Assembly (NCBI GenBank): GCA_005938025.2
Contig: VCCI02000001.1
Coordinates: forward strand, 1,302,001 to 1,366,000
Direction of reading: 5' to 3'
DNA length: 64,000 nucleotides
From: Inquilinus sp. KBS0705
Lineage (GTDB): Bacteria > Bacteroidota > Bacteroidia > Sphingobacteriales > Sphingobacteriaceae
A model generated the notes under the pieces. It did not search any database and had not been told where the DNA came from. It saw only the letters and a program-made list of their open reading frames with translations. A program made the position numbers and the translations under genes. This document shows, one piece after another, positions 53,747-63,221 of the stretch; the first letter of the stretch is position 1; every line of letters starts with the position of its first letter.

Positions 53747-53754
53747 TACCTTTG
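53747..53754 (+). promoter_or_regulatory. Bacteroidota-type -7 promoter element before rpoD
   Basis: TACCTTTG matches the TAnnTTTG -7 consensus of the Bacteroidota primary sigma factor. It lies 44 bp before the ATG at 53798. A clear TTTG -33 box is not seen in the AT-rich stretch upstream. Confidence 0.6.
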
Positions 53755-53797
53755 CACGTTCAATTCTAAATATTAAGAATCGAGGTTAATTAAATAA

Positions 53798-54658
53798 ATG
53801 AGACAACTCAAAATAACTCAATCCATTACCAATCGTGAGTCGCAGTCCCTCGACAAATATCTTCACGAGATTGGTAAAGTTGACCTAATAACTGCCGAAG
53901 AAGAAGTAATCTTAGCACAGAAAATTAGAGAAGGTGACCAGGCCGCATTAGAGCGTTTAACCAAAACTAACCTTCGTTTTGTGGTATCAGTTGCTAAACA
54001 ATATCAAAATCAGGGCTTAACCCTTGGCGACCTTATTAACGAAGGTAACTTAGGCTTAATTAAAGCGGCTAAACGTTTTGACGAAACCAAAGGTTTTAAA
54101 TTCATATCGTACGCTGTATGGTGGATACGCCAATCAATATTACAGGCTATTGCCGAGCAAAGCCGTATTGTGCGTTTGCCTTTGAACCAGGTAGGTTCGT
54201 TAAGTAAAATTAGTAAGGCCTTCTCTAAATTAGAGCAGGAGTTTGAACGCGAGCCTTCTCCGGAAGAACTGGCCGACATATTAGAAACCACTGTAGATAA
54301 AATATCTGACACGCTGAGCAACAGTGGCCGCCATGTATCTATGGATGCACCGTTTGTACAGGGCGAGGAAAACACGTTATTAGATGTATTAGAAAACCAG
54401 GAACCTAATACCGATTCGATATTGATCAACGAATCATTATCTGAAGAGATCAAACGTTCCCTTTCTACCCTAACCGAGCGTGAACGCGAGATAATTGTGC
54501 TATTCTTTGGTTTAGGTTCAAATCACCCGTTATCGTTGGAAGAAATTGGAGAAAAATTCAATTTAACCCGCGAACGTGTACGCCAGATAAAAGACAAGGC
54601 ATTACAAAGGTTGCGCCATACATCAAGGAGCAAGATCCTTAAATCATACTTAGGATAA
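53798..54658 (+). CDS. rpoD: Primary RNA polymerase sigma factor RpoD/SigA
   Basis: 286 residues, the compact form typical of Bacteroidota. Region 1.2 ([16 protein letters not shown]) is followed by region 2 with [17 protein letters not shown] and the -10 recognition/melting part [17 protein letters not shown]. Region 3 and the region 4 helix-turn-helix ([28 protein letters not shown]) complete it. It directs RNA polymerase to housekeeping promoters. A strong terminator at 54677-54708 ends its transcript. Confidence 0.97.
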   Translation: MRQLKITQSITNRESQSLDKYLHEIGKVDLITAEEEVILAQKIREGDQAALERLTKTNLRFVVSVAKQYQNQGLTLGDLINEGNLGLIKAAKRFDETKGFKFISYAVWWIRQSILQAIAEQSRIVRLPLNQVGSLSKISKAFSKLEQEFEREPSPEELADILETTVDKISDTLSNSGRHVSMDAPFVQGEENTLLDVLENQEPNTDSILINESLSEEIKRSLSTLTEREREIIVLFFGLGSNHPLSLEEIGEKFNLTRERVRQIKDKALQRLRHTSRSKILKSYLG

Positions 54659-54676
54659 CCTATAAGGTTAGCATTG

Positions 54677-54708
54677 AAGCCCCTGCTTAAACAAGCAGGG
54701 GCTTTTTT
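54677..54708 (+). terminator. Terminator after rpoD
   Basis: AAGCCCCTGCTT (54677-54688), loop AAAC, exact complement (54693-54704), then a run of T to 54708. Confidence 0.95.
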
Positions 54709-54722
54709 ATGTTGTTAAATTT

Positions 54723-55427
54723 ATGCTGCCATCCGATTATCAAAACCTTACCCCAGCCCAAGCCATAGCCTATCAAAACGAGTTGCGGCGGCAAATACAA
54801 ATAAAACCACTTAATAAGGAAATAAGTATTATCGCCGGTGCTGATATTTCATTCAACAAGTACTCAAATGTGGTGTATGCAGGTATAGTACTGTTTAATT
54901 ATCCTGATATGAGGATAATTGGCACCGCAACAACTATTTGTACCATCACGTTTCCATACATATCGGGCTTGTTAGCTTTTCGCGAAGTACCGGCATTACT
55001 GGAGGCATGGCAAAAATTAGATACTAAACCCGACTTATTAGTGCTTGATGAACAAGGAATTGCTCATGAACGGCGCTTAGGTATTGCCACACATTTTGGC
55101 TTATTAACTAACGTACCTACCATAGGCAGTGCCAAAAGCAGGCTTACCGGCAAATATGAAGAACCTGCAAACACACCCTTTGCCCAAAGCCCGATGTATG
55201 ATAAAGGCGAATTGATTGGCATAGCCCTGCGCAGCAAAAAAAACTGCAATCCCATATACATTTCGCCGGGGCACAATATAGATATGCAGCAAAGCGTTGA
55301 TGTGATTAAAAATTGCATTCGCGGTTATCGTATACCCGAACCAACCAGGCAGGCCCACCTGTTAGTAAATAAAATAAGGATAGAGGACGGAGATAATACT
55401 ACTAAACAAATGGGACTGTTCGACTGA
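54723..55427 (+). CDS. nfi: Endonuclease V
   Basis: 234 residues, cytoplasmic. The three catalytic acids of the Nfi family are in place: Asp in IIAGADISF, Glu in AFREVPALL, and Asp in LVLDEQGIAHERRLG. The RRLGIATH and the IGSAKSRL stretches are also hallmarks. It nicks DNA near deaminated bases such as hypoxanthine to start repair. It begins 14 bp past the rpoD terminator and is the first gene of a close-packed group with two transport genes and a PhzF protein. Confidence 0.95.
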   Translation: MLPSDYQNLTPAQAIAYQNELRRQIQIKPLNKEISIIAGADISFNKYSNVVYAGIVLFNYPDMRIIGTATTICTITFPYISGLLAFREVPALLEAWQKLDTKPDLLVLDEQGIAHERRLGIATHFGLLTNVPTIGSAKSRLTGKYEEPANTPFAQSPMYDKGELIGIALRSKKNCNPIYISPGHNIDMQQSVDVIKNCIRGYRIPEPTRQAHLLVNKIRIEDGDNTTKQMGLFD

Positions 55428-55441
55428 TCACACAACAATAA

Positions 55442-55747
55442 ATGGGCAACCTGCGTACACTTATTTGGTATTTTTACAAACCCATTTTATTGTGGAACCT
55501 GGCATTTACCCTTATTTGTGTGGGCTTAATTGCCTTTTACGGCACCAAAGTAAACAGCTTTGTTTTCTTTTTTAAATTAATGGGCTATGCATCAACCACC
55601 TTTTTGCAAAGCTACACTGCCAAAAATGTTTATATGTATTACCGCAACGCCGGTTACAGCATCCGGAAGATGTATGCCTATACTTACCTGATAGACTTTT
55701 GTATTTATGTGATATTATTAACAGCTTACCTTGCCACCAAAGCATGA
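55442..55747 (+). CDS. Small three-helix membrane protein of unknown function
   Basis: 101 residues with three hydrophobic segments at about 14-33, 39-58 and 79-98. No recognised family. Its TGA stop overlaps the ATG of the ABC ATPase (ATGA), so both are translated together, which suggests it is the membrane partner of that ATPase. At 101 residues it is far smaller than a usual ABC permease. Confidence 0.65.
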   Translation: MGNLRTLIWYFYKPILLWNLAFTLICVGLIAFYGTKVNSFVFFFKLMGYASTTFLQSYTAKNVYMYYRNAGYSIRKMYAYTYLIDFCIYVILLTAYLATKA

Positions 55748-56400
55748 ACATACTAAAGGTAGATAGTGTTGAACTGGAATTTAGCGGCCGCAAAATATTG
55801 CAAAGCGTTTTTATCAACTGCAGCCAGGGCGAGGTGATCGGCTTATTAGGCCGTAACGGTTGCGGTAAATCATCACTGTTAAAAATTATTTTTGGCACGC
55901 TTACAGCACAACATAAGTATGTAAGTATTAACAACGAATTTATACATAAAGGATATATTAATAATCGTATAGCCTACCTGCCTCAACATAATTACCTGCC
56001 ATCGGGTATATTGATAAGCAAACTTGCCCGTATTATAGTTGACCCTGTAACCTGGGATGAATTTACCGAACTGTCCATTTATAAACTCAGCTTTAATAAA
56101 ACCATTGCCCAGCTTTCGGGCGGTGAATTGCGCCAGTTAGAAACCATGATGATCATTCACAGTCGGGCCGACTTTATTTTGCTGGACGAGCCCTTTACAC
56201 ACATCTCTCCTATCCAGGCCGATGAATTTAAACCGGTGATACGCGCTTGTGCTAAACGCAAGGGTATTATTGTTACCGACCACCAGTACCGCAATATTTT
56301 AGATGTGAGTGATAAAGTAATTTTACTGAAAGACGGCCACACAAAACACATTACCAATAATGATGAATTAATTACTTACGGCTATATTAGCGGTAATTAA
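55744..56400 (+). CDS. ABC transporter ATPase
   Basis: 218 residues from ATG at 55744, overlapping the previous stop codon; the longer in-frame start at 55699 lies inside that gene. Walker A GLLGRNGCGKSSLL, signature LSGGELRQLE, Walker B FILLDEPFTHISP and His in VTDHQYRN are all present. The Q-loop shows as LPQHNYL. The LDEP block lacks the usual TSGLD D-loop and has FTHISP. Its transmembrane partner appears to be the tiny protein just upstream. Cargo unknown. Confidence 0.9.
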   Translation: MNILKVDSVELEFSGRKILQSVFINCSQGEVIGLLGRNGCGKSSLLKIIFGTLTAQHKYVSINNEFIHKGYINNRIAYLPQHNYLPSGILISKLARIIVDPVTWDEFTELSIYKLSFNKTIAQLSGGELRQLETMMIIHSRADFILLDEPFTHISPIQADEFKPVIRACAKRKGIIVTDHQYRNILDVSDKVILLKDGHTKHITNNDELITYGYISGN

Positions 56401-56410
56401 TCTAAGTATC

Positions 56411-57205
56411 ATGACTATCCCAATTTACCAGGCCGATGCCTTTACCGATAAGCTTTTTGGTGGCAACCCTGCTGCTATATGTCCGCTAAACGATTGGTTA
56501 CCCGATGATGTTATGCAAAAAATAGCGTTAGAGAACAACCTGGCTGAAACTGCTTTTTTTGTAAAAAATGCCAATGGCTACTTGTTACGATGGTTTACGC
56601 CCGAATTGGAGATTGACCTTTGCGGCCATGCTACATTGGCTACAGCGCATATACTGTTTACGCAATTGGGTTATGATAAGGATACCATTTACTTTGATAC
56701 GGTGAAAGCTGGAACGCTTGTAGTAAAACGCGATGGCGATAAATATTCGATGGATTTTCCATCAAGGCCGCCATTTGCGGCAGATATGCCCGAGGGGCTG
56801 GTAGCATCATTAGGCGGTGCTAAGCCCAAAGAGGTTTTACGCAGCCGCGATTATATGCTGGTTTACGAAACCGAAGAAGATATTTTAAATATGGTGCCCG
56901 ATCATTCTGCCTTAGCTAAGATACCTACACTCGGCATCATAGTAACCGCACCCGGTAAAAATGTTGATTTTGTATCGCGTTTTTTTGCCCCTGCAGCCGG
57001 TGTGCCCGAAGACCCGGTAACCGGCTCGGCACATTGTAACCTGATACCTTATTGGGCCGCCAGGCTGGGCAAAAGCAAACTGCATGCCTACCAGGTATCT
57101 GCCCGCAAAGGCGAACTGTGGTGCGAGCTAAAAGGCGACAGGGTAATAATGGCCGGCAAAGCGGTTACGTATTTGCGCGGCGAGATACAAATCTTGGCAG
57201 ATTAA
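56411..57205 (+). CDS. PhzF family isomerase/epimerase
   Basis: 264 residues. The catalytic Glu is in NNLAETAFF, the GHATLATAH stretch follows, and the second-half signature DPVTGSAHC is present. These are all features of the diaminopimelate-epimerase-like PhzF fold. Members isomerise small acids; the name comes from phenazine synthesis but most have other, unknown substrates, and no other phenazine gene is nearby. It is 10 bp after the ABC ATPase, so in the same operon. Confidence 0.92.
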   Translation: MTIPIYQADAFTDKLFGGNPAAICPLNDWLPDDVMQKIALENNLAETAFFVKNANGYLLRWFTPELEIDLCGHATLATAHILFTQLGYDKDTIYFDTVKAGTLVVKRDGDKYSMDFPSRPPFAADMPEGLVASLGGAKPKEVLRSRDYMLVYETEEDILNMVPDHSALAKIPTLGIIVTAPGKNVDFVSRFFAPAAGVPEDPVTGSAHCNLIPYWAARLGKSKLHAYQVSARKGELWCELKGDRVIMAGKAVTYLRGEIQILAD

Positions 57206-57234
57206 CGGTTATTTTGGCTAAAACTATTCAAATC

Positions 57235-57304
57235 ACGAATTTCGAGTAATTAAAACGAATTAAAACGAAAAAAAACGAATTAAAATAAAAAGAAACGAAT
57301 TATA
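57235..57304. repeat. Ten-bp phased A-rich direct repeat upstream of smc
   Basis: Seven units of 10 bases start at 57235, with the ACGAA core at 57235, 57255, 57265, 57275 and 57295 and degenerate units at 57245 and 57285. The typical unit is ACGAATTAAA. The A-tracts recur once per helical turn, so the DNA may be intrinsically bent. It lies between phzF and the smc start. Confidence 0.75.
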
Positions 57305-57394
57305 TACAAAAATCTGCAATGGATTTAGGCTTGGGTGCTCCATATTTTTTGCTTATTTTCCGAACTTAAATTTTCAGTACACGCAACCCTATTA

Positions 57395-60300
57395 ATGCAA
57401 CTTACCAAGTTAGAAATCAAGGGCTTCAAAAGCTTTGGCGATAAGATCACCATTAATTTTAATGAGGGTGTTACGGCAATTGTAGGCCCTAATGGTTGCG
57501 GCAAGTCAAACGTGGTCGATTCTATCCGCTGGGTTTTGGGCGAACAGAGCACACGTGCACTGCGGTCAGATAAAATGGACAACATCATTTTTAATGGTAC
57601 TAAAAGCCGTAAGGCAGCCAACCTGGCCGAGGTATCATTAACGTTTGACAATACCAAAAACGTACTCCCTACCGATTTTTCGCAGGTTACCTTAACGCGC
57701 AGGCTTTACCGTACCGGCGAAAGTGAGTACCGTTTAAATGATGTGCAATGCCGTTTAAAAGATATTACCGATCTTTTTTTAGATACCGGTATTGGTGCCG
57801 ACTCCTATGCTATCATCGAACTAAAGATGATAGATGAGATCATTAACAATAAAGAAGGCTCGCGCAGGAATTTGTTTGAAGAAGCATCGGGCATATCTAA
57901 ATATAAGCTACGCAAAAAACAAACCTTTAATAAATTAAAAGATACAGAAGCCGACCTTGAACGCGTAGAGGACCTGCTTTTTGAAATTGAAAAAAACTTA
58001 AAGACCTTAGAGAACCAAGCCAAAAAAACCGAACGTTATTACAAGCTACGTGAACAGTATAAAATGTTAAGTATATCGCTGGCATCATTCCGTATAGCCA
58101 GCTTTAGCAAGTCGTTAGCTCAAATTGAAGAGAAAGAACAGGTACAACGACTCGAAAAATCGGGCTTTGCTACGCAGATAGACACGCTTGAGGCTGAACT
58201 ACAACAGCAAAAGCTGGATAGCCTTACCAAAGAGAAAAATCTGGCGGCACAACAAAAAACCACAAACGAGTTTACCAGCAAAATACGGGCCTACGAAAGC
58301 GAAAAACGTGTTAAGAACGAGCAATTAAAAAATCAGCAGGATAAAGAAACACGGTTGAAAGACGAACTAGAGCGCGACAACAATCAGTTTAAGCATGTTC
58401 AATATAATATAAAGCGCCTTACAGAAGAAAAGCTGCTGGAAGATGAGAACCTGCACACCATTACCTTGCGCGTTGCCGAATTAAAGGAAGCCGTTGATGA
58501 ATTAAGATTACAGCAAACTGATGCCCGTAACCAATTAAACGAGTTAAATGCCGTTAACAGCCGCTTGCAAAACCAGGTTTATAAAGCCGAAAAAGATATC
58601 GACATACTAAACATTCAACAACAGGCGCTTGAGCAGGAAAGCCAGCGTAATATGGAGGACACTACCAATAAAGAGGCGGAACTTTCGCACTTCAATAAGG
58701 TAGTTGCCGAGTTGGGCAGTAGAGTTGATACTTTGAAAGGTGAATATGAATTAGCAGTTGATGCCGAAACCAAATTGCAAGAACAGATAGCTGAAACAGA
58801 AACAGAATTAAAAACCGTTAACGACAGTATTGCAGCTGATGGCCGTAAATTGGACGCTAAGCAAAACGAGTACAATTTAACTAAAAGCCTTGTTGACAAC
58901 CTTGAAGGGTTTCCCGAATCTATACGTTTCCTAAAGAAGGCAACAGGATGGGCCAAAACAGTCACGCTGTTTAGCGATATATTGTTTTGTAAGGAAGAAT
59001 ACCGGGTAGCTATAGAAAACTACCTGGAGCCATTAATGAACCACTATGTGGTAAACACTTACGATGAGGCCATAGCAGCTATAAACTTGCTAAGCAATTC
59101 GGCAAAAGGCAGGGCGCAGTTCTTTATATTGGATAAATACACCTCGCTTAATAGTGCTGCAAACGAGAAATCCTCAATTGCGGGTGCTATCCCCGCCCTA
59201 TCGGTGGTTGAGGTTGAAGATCGTTATAAGCCGCTTTGTAACCACTTGTTGAAGAATGTTTACCTGGTTAACGATAACACTAAGCAGGACATAAATGCAT
59301 CAAAATTGGACAATGATGTGGTGCTAATAGGTAAAAGCGGCAAGTTCAACAAATCTAAATACACTATGGCCGGCGGTTCGGTTGGTTTGTTTGAAGGTAA
59401 GCGCATTGGCAGGGCAAAAAATTTAGACAACCTGCTTAAAGAAATAAAGCAAGCCGAAAACCGCATTCATAATTACAAGACCAACGCCGAGGAGCTACAA
59501 AGCCGGCTGGCCGCCTTAAAAGCATCAAATAAAGCTAACGAGGTGCGCCAGAAACAGTTTGAGCTAAATCAACTGAATACCGAACTGATAACTGTTAAAA
59601 CAAAACAGGAACAATATCAGGCGTTTATTGAGAACAGCCTTAACCGTAAGCAAGATATAGCCAATAAAGTAGCCGGCATAATTGAAGAAATAGCCAATAT
59701 TGGCCCGCAACTAGCCGAACTTAAAACCCAAAAGGAAATACAAAACGATTTGATGCTGGATAAGCAACAAGCGTTTAACGAGCTTAATGAAATGGTTTCG
59801 GTACAATCAAACACCTATAACCAGGAAAATATCCGTTTTCATCAGCAACAGAATAAGGTTTCGGGTTTGGTTAAAGATCTGGAGTATCGCGAAACCCAAT
59901 TGGAGCACTTAGATATCCGCATCAAACAAAATAGTGCCGAACTTGAAAAAGTAAAGGCACAAATAATGGAAAACCTGCAACAAACCGGCGATAGTGACGA
60001 AAGCTTGCTGGAAATGTACGAGCAAAAAGATGCCCTGGAAAAGGCCACCGCCGAGGCCGAGCAGGAATATTATGCATGGCGGGCTAAGATAACCGAAAGT
60101 GAGAATGAGGTGGTTAAATTAAGGCGCCGCAAAGATGATACAGAAGCTATTGAGAACGAGCTTAAAGACCAGCGCAACAACCTTAAGTTAGAGCTTAATG
60201 CGTTAAAGGAGCGCCTTTCTGTAGAGTTTAATGTTGACATTAACGATTTGCTGGATGTTGATAGCAACGAAACGGAGAATGAAGATGACATACGCGAACG

Positions 60301-60940
60301 TACCGAAAAGCTTAAAAGACAATTAGACGATTTTGGCGCTATAAACCCAATGGCCGTTGAAGCTTATAACGAAATGAGCGAGCGCCACGAATTTATACAG
60401 TCACAAAAAAAGGACCTTGCCGAAGCTAAAGCATCTTTATTAGCTACCATACAGGAGATAGACGATACTGCTAAAGAGAAATTTATGGCAGCCTTTACCA
60501 TGGTTCGCGAAAACTTTATAAAAGTATTCCGGTCGTTGTTTAACGAGGAGGACTCGTGCGATTTAACACTGAGCGACCCTGAGCACCCGCTGGAATCTGA
60601 AATTGACATTATTGCCCGGCCAAAGGGTAAACGCCCATTATCCATCAATCAACTATCGGGTGGTGAAAAAACATTGACAGCCACGGCTATCCTATTCTCA
60701 CTTTACCTGTTAAAGCCCGCTCCTTTCTGTATTTTTGATGAGGTTGATGCGCCACTGGATGATACCAACATTGATAAATTCAACAACATTATACGTAAAT
60801 TTTCAAAGGAATCGCAGTTCATTATCATATCGCACAACAAGCGCACCATAGCCTGTACCGATATTATTTACGGCGTAACAATGGTAGAACAAGGCATATC
60901 GCGCGTAGTACCTGTGGATTTAAGGCAATTGGCAGATTAG
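57395..60940 (+). CDS. smc: Chromosome segregation ATPase SMC
   Basis: 1181 residues from ATG at 57395 (MQLTKLEIKGFKSFG, the conserved SMC opening); the ATG at 57335 adds 20 residues found in no SMC. Walker A GPNGCGKS is at 31-38. Two long coiled-coil arms flank a central hinge, starting near GFPESIRFLKKATGW. The ABC signature LSGGEKTLTATAILF and Walker B FCIFDEVDAPLDD are near the C-terminus. It condenses and separates chromosomes, working with ScpA and ScpB, which are not in this window. It is followed by a strong bidirectional terminator. Confidence 0.98.
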   Translation: MQLTKLEIKGFKSFGDKITINFNEGVTAIVGPNGCGKSNVVDSIRWVLGEQSTRALRSDKMDNIIFNGTKSRKAANLAEVSLTFDNTKNVLPTDFSQVTLTRRLYRTGESEYRLNDVQCRLKDITDLFLDTGIGADSYAIIELKMIDEIINNKEGSRRNLFEEASGISKYKLRKKQTFNKLKDTEADLERVEDLLFEIEKNLKTLENQAKKTERYYKLREQYKMLSISLASFRIASFSKSLAQIEEKEQVQRLEKSGFATQIDTLEAELQQQKLDSLTKEKNLAAQQKTTNEFTSKIRAYESEKRVKNEQLKNQQDKETRLKDELERDNNQFKHVQYNIKRLTEEKLLEDENLHTITLRVAELKEAVDELRLQQTDARNQLNELNAVNSRLQNQVYKAEKDIDILNIQQQALEQESQRNMEDTTNKEAELSHFNKVVAELGSRVDTLKGEYELAVDAETKLQEQIAETETELKTVNDSIAADGRKLDAKQNEYNLTKSLVDNLEGFPESIRFLKKATGWAKTVTLFSDILFCKEEYRVAIENYLEPLMNHYVVNTYDEAIAAINLLSNSAKGRAQFFILDKYTSLNSAANEKSSIAGAIPALSVVEVEDRYKPLCNHLLKNVYLVNDNTKQDINASKLDNDVVLIGKSGKFNKSKYTMAGGSVGLFEGKRIGRAKNLDNLLKEIKQAENRIHNYKTNAEELQSRLAALKASNKANEVRQKQFELNQLNTELITVKTKQEQYQAFIENSLNRKQDIANKVAGIIEEIANIGPQLAELKTQKEIQNDLMLDKQQAFNELNEMVSVQSNTYNQENIRFHQQQNKVSGLVKDLEYRETQLEHLDIRIKQNSAELEKVKAQIMENLQQTGDSDESLLEMYEQKDALEKATAEAEQEYYAWRAKITESENEVVKLRRRKDDTEAIENELKDQRNNLKLELNALKERLSVEFNVDINDLLDVDSNETENEDDIRERTEKLKRQLDDFGAINPMAVEAYNEMSERHEFIQSQKKDLAEAKASLLATIQEIDDTAKEKFMAAFTMVRENFIKVFRSLFNEEDSCDLTLSDPEHPLESEIDIIARPKGKRPLSINQLSGGEKTLTATAILFSLYLLKPAPFCIFDEVDAPLDDTNIDKFNNIIRKFSKESQFIIISHNKRTIACTDIIYGVTMVEQGISRVVPVDLRQLAD

Positions 60941-60955
60941 CTATCTATAAAGCAT

Positions 60956-60996
60956 AAAAAAGGCGGTCCCTGATAAAATCTGAGACCGCCTTTTTT
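60956..60996. terminator. Bidirectional terminator between smc and the S41 peptidase
   Basis: AAAAAAGGCGGTC (60956-60968) pairs exactly with GACCGCCTTTTTT (60984-60996). Both strands end in T-runs, fitting the convergent genes on either side. Confidence 0.95.
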
Positions 60997-61012
60997 GTGG
61001 ATTTATATTATT

Positions 61013-62542
61013 TTATTTCTTGTTTAATTTTTTCAGCTTGATCATGCCGTTAAATTTACTGACATTCATTTTTATAGCTGCCTGGCTGCTTTCGGCAACA
61101 GAGAATGTTTTAGCACCCGACAGGCTTTGTATTCTTCTCCCGCTTACTGCAAAAGTACCGGTTTTAACATAACCTATAGCATCAGCAAGTAGGCCTTCAG
61201 TTGGGTCACCAAAATCTTTGGTTACATCATCCTGATCCTCGTGCCCTGGATATGAAGGGGAGCCAGGTGTCATCCCGGCGTAATAGCCACCTTTATCTAA
61301 AGCGTTTTTGGTTTCAAAGTTTGGCACATATAGCTGATATTTATTAATATCAAGGCCAAAGAAACCAACAGGTTTACCGTAACTGGTGCTGCCAATTAAC
61401 TTCACATCCATTTGTGGTAAAATGTTATTAATAGTAAGTTCGCTTGCCGAAGCTGTGCTACTGGTTACTATAAAAAATACCCTTGTCGCATTTAACGATC
61501 CTGCTTTTTGAAACATTACCTTGTTGTTAGCAGGTAAGAAATCGTCAGGACCGATATTATATATCTTGCTCAATAACGGATGCTTGTTATTCTGCAGGTT
61601 GTCTGTATAATAAGTGGTGTACATTAACGATCCGTTTTTTGATGATGGAACTATAAGGTTACTCAAATACTCTGCTGTTGATACGTATCCCCCGCCATTA
61701 TAACGAAGATCTACCACCAAATCGGTAACACCCTTTGAAGCAAACGTACTGAAAGCAGCGTCAAGTTTAGGTTTGGCGTTTGCATCTGATGTAAAGGTGT
61801 TGAATACTATGTAGCCTATTTTGTGCCCGTTTCCGGCATCAATAACCTTGGTTGCCAACACCGGATTTACCGTGTAGTTGGCCGTGGCTATGGTAACATC
61901 AAAGGTCGTAGCATCGGGCCTTTTAAGGGTCATGGTTACACTGGTGCTATTAAAAAGCGCGTCAATAACAAAATTTAAATTTGTACCTGAGCCGTCACCG
62001 TCGTAAGTTAAGCCAGATCCTGTCCGGCCGTTTATAGCCACTATTTGGTAGCCCCTCTTTAAGCCTTTAGCAGCAGCCGGAGAGCCGGGGTAAACATATT
62101 TAACACGTAGGTCTGTGTAATCATTATAAAATGGTGCAAAACCAAAGTCGCCGTTGGTGCCTCCTAATTCGGTAGATACTGAGCCGTCATCTATAAAAGA
62201 ATATTTAGCTGTTCCGGGGTCTGAATTAGAATATTCGTATGGCTTGCCTGTAGCCGGATTAATTTTAAACTGAGATATGGCATCAACCTCTTTTTGTAAG
62301 GCTGTTAAATCATCACTACCGGTGTACGAGCGAGGTTTAAAGTCGGCATAACTTGGCAACGCATCGTTCCAATAGTACGTTTCTTTTGAATATAGGTAAA
62401 CCGAATCTTTAATCAGGTCTAATGTCGAACCTACCTTTGTTGGCTCGGTAGGGTCGGTTGTACCGGTACCAGGTTTATCTTTTTTGCAAGCTGTAAAAGC
62501 TATTGCCGAAAGCAATATGATTGAGTAAAATATTTTGCGCAT
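61013..62542 (-). CDS. S41 family peptidase lipoprotein (C-terminal-processing-protease type)
   Basis: 509 residues. The N-terminus is a lipoprotein signal with Cys19 (IAFTACKKD). A PDZ domain lies at about 140-230 (YPGSPAAAKGLKRGYQIVAING), followed by the S41 catalytic domain: VVDLRYNGGGYVS, and the serine region VTSSTASASELTIN with downstream TSYGKPVG supplying Ser and Lys. It is a periplasmic or surface-anchored protease of the CtpA/tail-specific type, with unknown substrate. It is monocistronic, with an AT-rich gap of about 60 bp to the HAD gene. Confidence 0.93.
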   Translation of the reverse strand: MRKIFYSIILLSAIAFTACKKDKPGTGTTDPTEPTKVGSTLDLIKDSVYLYSKETYYWNDALPSYADFKPRSYTGSDDLTALQKEVDAISQFKINPATGKPYEYSNSDPGTAKYSFIDDGSVSTELGGTNGDFGFAPFYNDYTDLRVKYVYPGSPAAAKGLKRGYQIVAINGRTGSGLTYDGDGSGTNLNFVIDALFNSTSVTMTLKRPDATTFDVTIATANYTVNPVLATKVIDAGNGHKIGYIVFNTFTSDANAKPKLDAAFSTFASKGVTDLVVDLRYNGGGYVSTAEYLSNLIVPSSKNGSLMYTTYYTDNLQNNKHPLLSKIYNIGPDDFLPANNKVMFQKAGSLNATRVFFIVTSSTASASELTINNILPQMDVKLIGSTSYGKPVGFFGLDINKYQLYVPNFETKNALDKGGYYAGMTPGSPSYPGHEDQDDVTKDFGDPTEGLLADAIGYVKTGTFAVSGRRIQSLSGAKTFSVAESSQAAIKMNVSKFNGMIKLKKLNKK

Positions 62543-62603
62543 GTTATATAGTGTAATATGTGTTACTTAACGGTTTTGTTATTTGTATTATTATAGCCGG
62601 CAT

Positions 62604-63221
62604 TTACAATAAGTCGTTTACATTAATGTAATCAATGCCGGTAGCTTCTGCACATAACCTGTCGGTTTCCGAGTTTTCTATCATCAGCAGGTCGCGCCTT
62701 TGTAAATTATGTTGCTGCATCAATAAATGCAGTACGTCCGGCTCTGGCTTTGGCGATGTTTCGTCTGCAAAATAACAAACTAAATAAGGTTGTAAACCAT
62801 GCCACTCTACTTGCCTTAGCTTATTTAATTGTTGCTGCGGGTTGCCGTTGGTAACAATAAACAACTTTTTACGGTCGGTGACCACCTCTTGCATAAAGCT
62901 AAGCATATTTTGGTATAATAGCAGTTTTAACGGAAGCTTAGCGGTTAACAATAGCACCTCTAAATTTTTTCGATACTTCTCGTCAACCTTTAAAACATTA
63001 ACCAACTCATCAAAAACAGCATCGCCGCCTTTAGTATTATACGTATTAACCATCAGGTCGGTTGTCTCTTTAGCGTCATTTAGATCGGTATACTCCAACA
63101 AGTTAGCAAACAGGTAATAAACCTGGTAGTAATAGTCTTTTTCGGGGTAAAGTACATTATCCAGTTCAAATACAAATGCCTTTTTGCGTTCATCTATATC
63201 GCTATATTTCAATCGTGCCAT
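62604..63221 (-). CDS. HAD-superfamily-like protein with altered active site
   Basis: 205 residues. The overall order of HAD motifs is kept: motif I FELDNVLYPEKDYYYQVY, motif II FIVTNGN, motif III Lys in SPKPEPDV, motif IV MIENSETDRLCA. But in motif I the usual nucleophile Asp (DxD) is Glu (ELD), and motif IV has EN in place of GD. It may therefore bind a phosphorylated ligand without normal phosphatase chemistry. The gene overlaps the next upstream one by 20 bases, and both sit downstream of a LolD-like ATPase. Confidence 0.85.
   Translation of the reverse strand: MARLKYSDIDERKKAFVFELDNVLYPEKDYYYQVYYLFANLLEYTDLNDAKETTDLMVNTYNTKGGDAVFDELVNVLKVDEKYRKNLEVLLLTAKLPLKLLLYQNMLSFMQEVVTDRKKLFIVTNGNPQQQLNKLRQVEWHGLQPYLVCYFADETSPKPEPDVLHLLMQQHNLQRRDLLMIENSETDRLCAEATGIDYINVNDLL

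Noticed and set aside
56411-57205. A phenazine synthesis cluster around the PhzF gene
   Set aside because: No other phenazine gene is present, and PhzF-fold proteins are widespread with other roles.
57335-57394. Longer start for smc at 57335
   Set aside because: The added residues do not match the SMC N-terminus, which begins at the ATG at 57395.
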